Assembly: GCA_040510815.1 (NCBI GenBank)
Contig: JBEVIH010000073.1
Coordinates: 1 to 26,662 of the forward strand
Length of the DNA stretch: 26,662 nt
Source of the DNA: VAZQ01 sp040510815
GTDB taxonomy: Bacteria > Pseudomonadota > Alphaproteobacteria > Rhizobiales > Xanthobacteraceae
Reading direction: 5' to 3'
Shown piece by piece: positions 23,775 to 26,662 of this stretch; positions within the stretch are counted from its first letter, which is position 1, and each line of letters starts with the position of its first letter. The position numbers and the translations under genes were made by a program. Below the pieces are notes generated by a model. The model worked only from the letters and a program-made list of their open reading frames with translations. It did no database searches and had not been told where the DNA came from.

Positions 23775-24757
23775 TAATCGACGTACGGCAGCACCTCTTC
23801 GACCATCCGCCGCAATTGCGTCATCGGATCTCCCATGGTCGAGATCCGGAAGGTGATGCGCCGGCAGCCGCTGGCCTTGAATTGCCGCAGCTGCTCGATG
23901 CAGTCGCGCGGCGAGCCATAGGTCAACCACGCTTCCAGGCGCTCCTTGCCGTAGTCGGCCGAATAATAAAGGTCGAGAAACCGCTTCGAATCCGCCAGCG
24001 CCTCCGCCTTGTCCTCGTTCACGTTGATGTGGTGATAGAGCACGTTGTCGAAGCGTGACATGTCGCGGCCGTGGTCGCGTCCGACCTGCAGGATGAGCTC
24101 CCACGACCGCCGGAACCCCTCCGGGCTGACCGAATGGGTCATCCAGCCGTCGGCGATCGTGCCGACGCGCGTCAGCGCGCGCTCGGAGCCGCCGGAATCG
24201 GCTTGTCCCTTCGACAGCCGCTCGGCATTGGTCGCGAGCCAGATCGGACAAGGGTCTTGCACCGGCTTCGGCTCGAGCGTGACGTTCGAGAAATTGATGA
24301 ACCGGCCGGCGAACGGCTCGTTGTCCTTGCTCCAGAGGTGGCGCAGCACACGGATGTTCTCGATCATCCGTTGACGCCGCTCGTCCGGCGCGATGCCCAA
24401 CGCCGCGGTCTCCGCCTCCCAGAGCGGTCCGGCGCCGCCGCCGGCGCAGGCCACCAGCCGGGTACGGCCGTTCGACAAGACGTCGAGCGAGGCCCATTCG
24501 TAGGCGAAGACCAGCGGATTGCGCAGCGCGAACGAGCCCATGCAGGCCGGCCCGAGCAGCACCCGTTCGGTGCGCCCGGCGATCGCGGCCAGCAGCGTCA
24601 AGGCGTCGAGCCGGCGATTGACGAACAGGGCGTCGCCGCACCAGAGCGAATCCATCACCAGCGCGGCTTCGACGGCGTCCGCCAAGGCGAGCAGATCGCG
24701 CGGACGGCAAAGTCCCACCAGGACGCCGCGATTGGAGAGCGTGATCCCGAAATTCAT
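23774..24757 (-). CDS. LLM-class flavin-dependent monooxygenase (luciferase-like)
   Basis: A 327-residue member of the bacterial luciferase-like superfamily: F420- or FMN-dependent TIM-barrel oxidoreductases that include RutA, alkanesulfonate monooxygenase and methylene-H4MPT reductase. Visible marks are the N-terminal strand MNFGITLSN, the SLWCGDALFV block, RTERVLLGPACMGSFALRNPLVFAYEWASLD and GGAGPLWEAE, then the C-terminal GSPRDCIEQLRQFKASGCRRITFRI, typical of the group. The start has only a weak GAG-type ribosome site, but RidA ends 13 bases upstream on the same strand, so expression is probably coupled. Substrate and cofactor are not known. RutA proper is longer, so this is not called RutA. 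Confidence 0.87.
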   Translation of the reverse strand: MNFGITLSNRGVLVGLCRPRDLLALADAVEAALVMDSLWCGDALFVNRRLDALTLLAAIAGRTERVLLGPACMGSFALRNPLVFAYEWASLDVLSNGRTRLVACAGGGAGPLWEAETAALGIAPDERRQRMIENIRVLRHLWSKDNEPFAGRFINFSNVTLEPKPVQDPCPIWLATNAERLSKGQADSGGSERALTRVGTIADGWMTHSVSPEGFRRSWELILQVGRDHGRDMSRFDNVLYHHINVNEDKAEALADSKRFLDLYYSADYGKERLEAWLTYGSPRDCIEQLRQFKASGCRRITFRISTMGDPMTQLRRMVEEVLPYVD

Positions 24758-24770
24758 GGCTGTGTTCTGC

Positions 24771-25154
24771 TCAAGCGCGCCCGATCACCGCCATGAAATC
24801 GCACTGGATGAGCACGCCCGGCTCCATCGGCACCTCCATGATCTGGCGGGCCGGACGCGCGGCCGGATCGGGAAACATCTTCACCCATTGGTCGTTGACC
24901 GGCCCGCGCTTGAGCTCCTTCATCCACACCGTCACCTTCACGATGTCCTCGACCGTGGCGCCGCCGGCCTCGACCACGCGGCGCATGTGCGCGAACATGA
25001 ACGCGCATTGCTGGTCCAGCGTCTTGGCGAGCTTCGAGGTGGCAGGGTCGGCGCCGCGGATAAGACCCGACACAATGATATTGCCGATCCGGCTGGCGTT
25101 CGGGATCGGCGACTGGTGGGCAATCTCGCCGACATGGATGCTGGTGCGCGGCAT
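24771..25154 (-). CDS. RidA/YjgF/RutC-family enamine or imine hydrolase-like protein
   Basis: A 127-residue RidA-superfamily protein, a normal length for the trimeric family that hydrolyses reactive enamines or imines, or in RutC acts on aminoacrylate-type intermediates. The conserved substrate-binding Arg103 is in the PARQIMEV block. VEDIVKVTVWMKEL is the family helix-strand core. GGAGAG lies 8 bases before the ATG. It is the first gene of a two-gene unit with the LLM monooxygenase, an arrangement that implies the RidA protein clears or converts an unstable product of the flavin enzyme. It is divergent from a TauA-like binding protein. Confidence 0.88.
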   Translation of the reverse strand: MPRTSIHVGEIAHQSPIPNASRIGNIIVSGLIRGADPATSKLAKTLDQQCAFMFAHMRRVVEAGGATVEDIVKVTVWMKELKRGPVNDQWVKMFPDPAARPARQIMEVPMEPGVLIQCDFMAVIGRA

Positions 25155-25315
25155 CGCTGGCTCTCCGGTCCATCCTCAATCGCATCGGCGCCCGCTCGCC
25201 GCAATGGTGCTAGCGCGCCGGCGCCAGGCAGGATCGCATCTTTGGACCCTTGGCCCAACCAAGTCGTTCATGTCTGGCATTGCCTCCGCACCGGGGATTG
25301 CGGCGAGCCGTCAGG

Positions 25316-25344
25316 TTGACAAGTCGCAACGGCACCGGGACACT
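25316..25344 (+). promoter_or_regulatory. Promoter with consensus -35 ahead of the TauA-like gene
   Basis: TTGACA at 25316-25321 is an exact -35 consensus. A 17-base spacer leads to GACACT at 25339-25344, a weak -10. The ATG lies 38 bases further on. Confidence 0.45.
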
Positions 25345-25382
25345 TTGCGCTTCCGGTCGATCAGCCTGAAGAGGAGAGTTTC

Positions 25383-26405
25383 ATGCGGATGCTGCGATCC
25401 CTGCTGGCGCCGGCCGCGGCCGCCATCCTGGCCCTCCCGCTCGGGCTTGCGGCCGCCCAGGCCCAGACCAAGATCACGGTCGGCAAGTTCCTCAGCGGCA
25501 GCGGCTTCCATACTCCGAGTTACGTCGCGATGGACCAGGGCTTCTACAAAGCCGAAGGCCTCGATGCCAGTTTCGTCACCTTGCCGGGAAGGCCGCTGGT
25601 CACCGCCGGGCTCGCGGGCAGCATCGACTTCATCCCGATCCCGTCGGGCGGCGCCCAGGCGGCGCTCAGCGGCGCCGACATCCGCTACGTGGTCGGCCAG
25701 TCGCTCAGGTCGCAATGGCTGATCGTGGCCCGTCCGAACATCGCGAAGGTGCAGGACCTCAAGGGCAAGACGGTGGGCTACGGCCGCACCGGCACCGCCG
25801 ATTACGACGAAGGAGCGGCGGTGCTGCGGCGCGCCTTCAACATGGAGGTCGGCAAGGACTACAAGGTGATCTCGTTCCAGGGCGAGCCCGAGCGGATCGC
25901 AGCCATGGTCAACGGCGACATCGACGCCGCGCTGATCTCGGTCCCGCACGCGCCGAGGGCGCTCAACGCCGGAATGAAGCTCCTGCTGCGCACCGGCGAC
26001 TATATCCAGCGCGCCGGCGGCGCGTTCTGGACGCGCAAGGCCTATGTCGATCAGAACCCCGAGACGGTCGCCAAGTTCATCCGCGCCATCGCCCGCGGCG
26101 TCACGTATTACCGTGACAACAAGGCCGGCTCGCTCCCGAGCCTGAAGGAGCATCTCGGCGTCGCCGACGACAAGGACGCCGGCATCGTCTGGGACCAGAC
26201 CCACAACGCGTTCGGCGCCGAGATTCCGAAGGACCTGTTCCGGGAGATCTTCGAATCGCGCCGCGTCGAGATGATCGCCGCCAAACAGTGGCCGGCGGAC
26301 AAGCCGCTGCCCGACCCGGAGCAGTTCCTGACCCGCGATCTTCTCGATTCGACCCTCAAGCAGATGGGCTACGTCCCGACCAAGCTCGACGGCCAGACGA
26401 ACTAG
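25383..26405 (+). CDS. TauA/SsuA-type periplasmic substrate-binding protein, without partners in the window
   Basis: A 340-residue exported NMT1/TauA-like binding protein. GAGGAG lies a few bases before the ATG. The signal peptide runs MRMLRSLLAP, an Ala/Leu core, then cleavage after AQA (near residue 28). The mature protein has FLSGSGFHTPSYVAMDQGFYKAEGLDASF and DLKGKTVGYGRTGTADYDEG, both class hallmarks, and INGDIDAALISVPHA-like text in the middle (as VNGDIDAALI). It is not close in sequence to the binding protein at 18030-19040. The ATPase and permease expected next to it are absent; a terminator and an IS110-family end follow, so the operon may have been broken or the partners may be encoded elsewhere. 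Confidence 0.9.
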   Translation: MRMLRSLLAPAAAAILALPLGLAAAQAQTKITVGKFLSGSGFHTPSYVAMDQGFYKAEGLDASFVTLPGRPLVTAGLAGSIDFIPIPSGGAQAALSGADIRYVVGQSLRSQWLIVARPNIAKVQDLKGKTVGYGRTGTADYDEGAAVLRRAFNMEVGKDYKVISFQGEPERIAAMVNGDIDAALISVPHAPRALNAGMKLLLRTGDYIQRAGGAFWTRKAYVDQNPETVAKFIRAIARGVTYYRDNKAGSLPSLKEHLGVADDKDAGIVWDQTHNAFGAEIPKDLFREIFESRRVEMIAAKQWPADKPLPDPEQFLTRDLLDSTLKQMGYVPTKLDGQTN

Positions 26406-26431
26406 AACCAGCCGCCGCGATTGTCCGTGGC

Positions 26432-26457
26432 AGGCCCGAGATGAATGTCGGGCCTTT
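26432..26457 (+). terminator. Intrinsic terminator after the TauA-like gene
   Basis: AGGCCCGA (26432-26439) and TCGGGCCT (26448-26455) form an 8-base-pair stem around an 8-base loop, followed by TT and TCGCTTCG. It begins 26 bases after the stop codon. Confidence 0.6.
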
Positions 26458-26500
26458 CGCTTCGCGCATTGGCAATCGATTTGCGTCAACCTCGGTGGTC

Positions 26501-26537
26501 ATTCCGGGGCCCGAGCGCAGCGAGGGAAGCCCGGAAT
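26501..26537. repeat. Dyad repeat of the ATTCCGGG type
   Basis: ATTCCGGG (26501-26508) and CCCGGAAT (26530-26537) flank a centre containing GAGCGCAGCGAG. I associate this form (CATTCCGGGG...CCCGGAATC) with short dispersed repeats of bradyrhizobial genomes. It lies 16 bases from the IS110 transposase stop codon. Copy number cannot be judged here. Confidence 0.5.
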
Positions 26538-26552
26538 CTACCGTGTCTATTG

Positions 26553-26662
26553 TCAAGCGATTTGGGCACCTTTCCAAGGTTGTCCTGACTTGAGGACTGC
26601 ATTTGCGTAGACGACGAGACGACGCATGACGGCGACGAGCGCCACCTTGGGGGGCTTTCCGG
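26553..26662 (-). mobile_element. IS110-family transposase, C-terminal end (cut by window edge)
   Basis: Read leftward from the window end, an open frame ends at TGA (26553-26555) and encodes about 35 residues: GKPPKVALVAVMRRLV, then VYANAVLKSGQPWKGAQIA. This is the usual C-terminus of the IS116/IS110/IS902 (Transposase_20) domain, where the K-V-A-L-V-A-x-M-R block and the final QPW are conserved. The rest of the element lies right of the window. IS110 elements lack clear terminal inverted repeats, so its exact boundary cannot be placed; it may be an intact copy or a fragment. Confidence 0.75.

Noticed and set aside
23774..24757. True RutA pyrimidine oxygenase
   Set aside because: It is in the right superfamily, but shorter than RutA, and the other rut genes do not adjoin it; only a superfamily-level call is safe.

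Overview
The window is GC-rich, densely coded DNA, most likely from a soil alphaproteobacterium of the Bradyrhizobium/Rhodopseudomonas/Xanthobacteraceae type (Hyphomicrobiales). This placement is inferred. It rests on the many periplasmic binding proteins, a BadH-like dehydrogenase, and two short dyad repeats (23737-23774 and 26501-26537) that resemble intergenic palindromes I associate with Bradyrhizobium-like genomes. No rRNA, tRNA or CRISPR array was seen.

Left part (1-3965): the C-terminal part of a VanA-like Rieske oxygenase runs rightward and ends exactly where a leftward large MscS-type mechanosensitive channel ends. Upstream of the channel on the same strand is a citrate-synthase-fold citryl-CoA lyase-like protein whose expected catalytic Asp position is Thr.

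Central part (4174-14501), all rightward: a complete branched-chain/aromatic-type (HAAT) ABC importer (two ATPases, binding protein, two permeases), then a cytosine-deaminase-like amidohydrolase and an ATZ/TRZ-type amidohydrolase. After a 261-base regulatory gap come two translationally coupled genes recognised as URC1 (GTP cyclohydrolase II-like) and URC4 (DUF1688), core genes of the URC uracil-degradation route known from yeast. I read this as an N-heterocycle (probably pyrimidine) uptake, deamination and ring-opening locus. A palindromic candidate operator and a sigma70-like promoter precede URC1. This is the most interesting part of the window.

Right part (14576-26662): a leftward MaoC-like/BadH-like SDR pair; two divergent orphan binding proteins (ModA-like and Bug-type); an NMT1/TauA-type ABC importer (binding protein, ATPase, permease) facing an isochorismatase-family amidohydrolase that resembles RutB; a membrane-anchored M15-like peptidase; a small secreted ComEA-like HhH protein; a leftward RidA and luciferase-like (LLM) monooxygenase pair; and a TauA-like binding protein without partners. 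The window ends in the C-terminus of an IS110-family transposase. RutB-, RutC- and RutA-superfamily members near an NMT1-type importer suggest a second amide or N-heterocycle degradation set. None of them can be called a true Rut protein from sequence reading alone.
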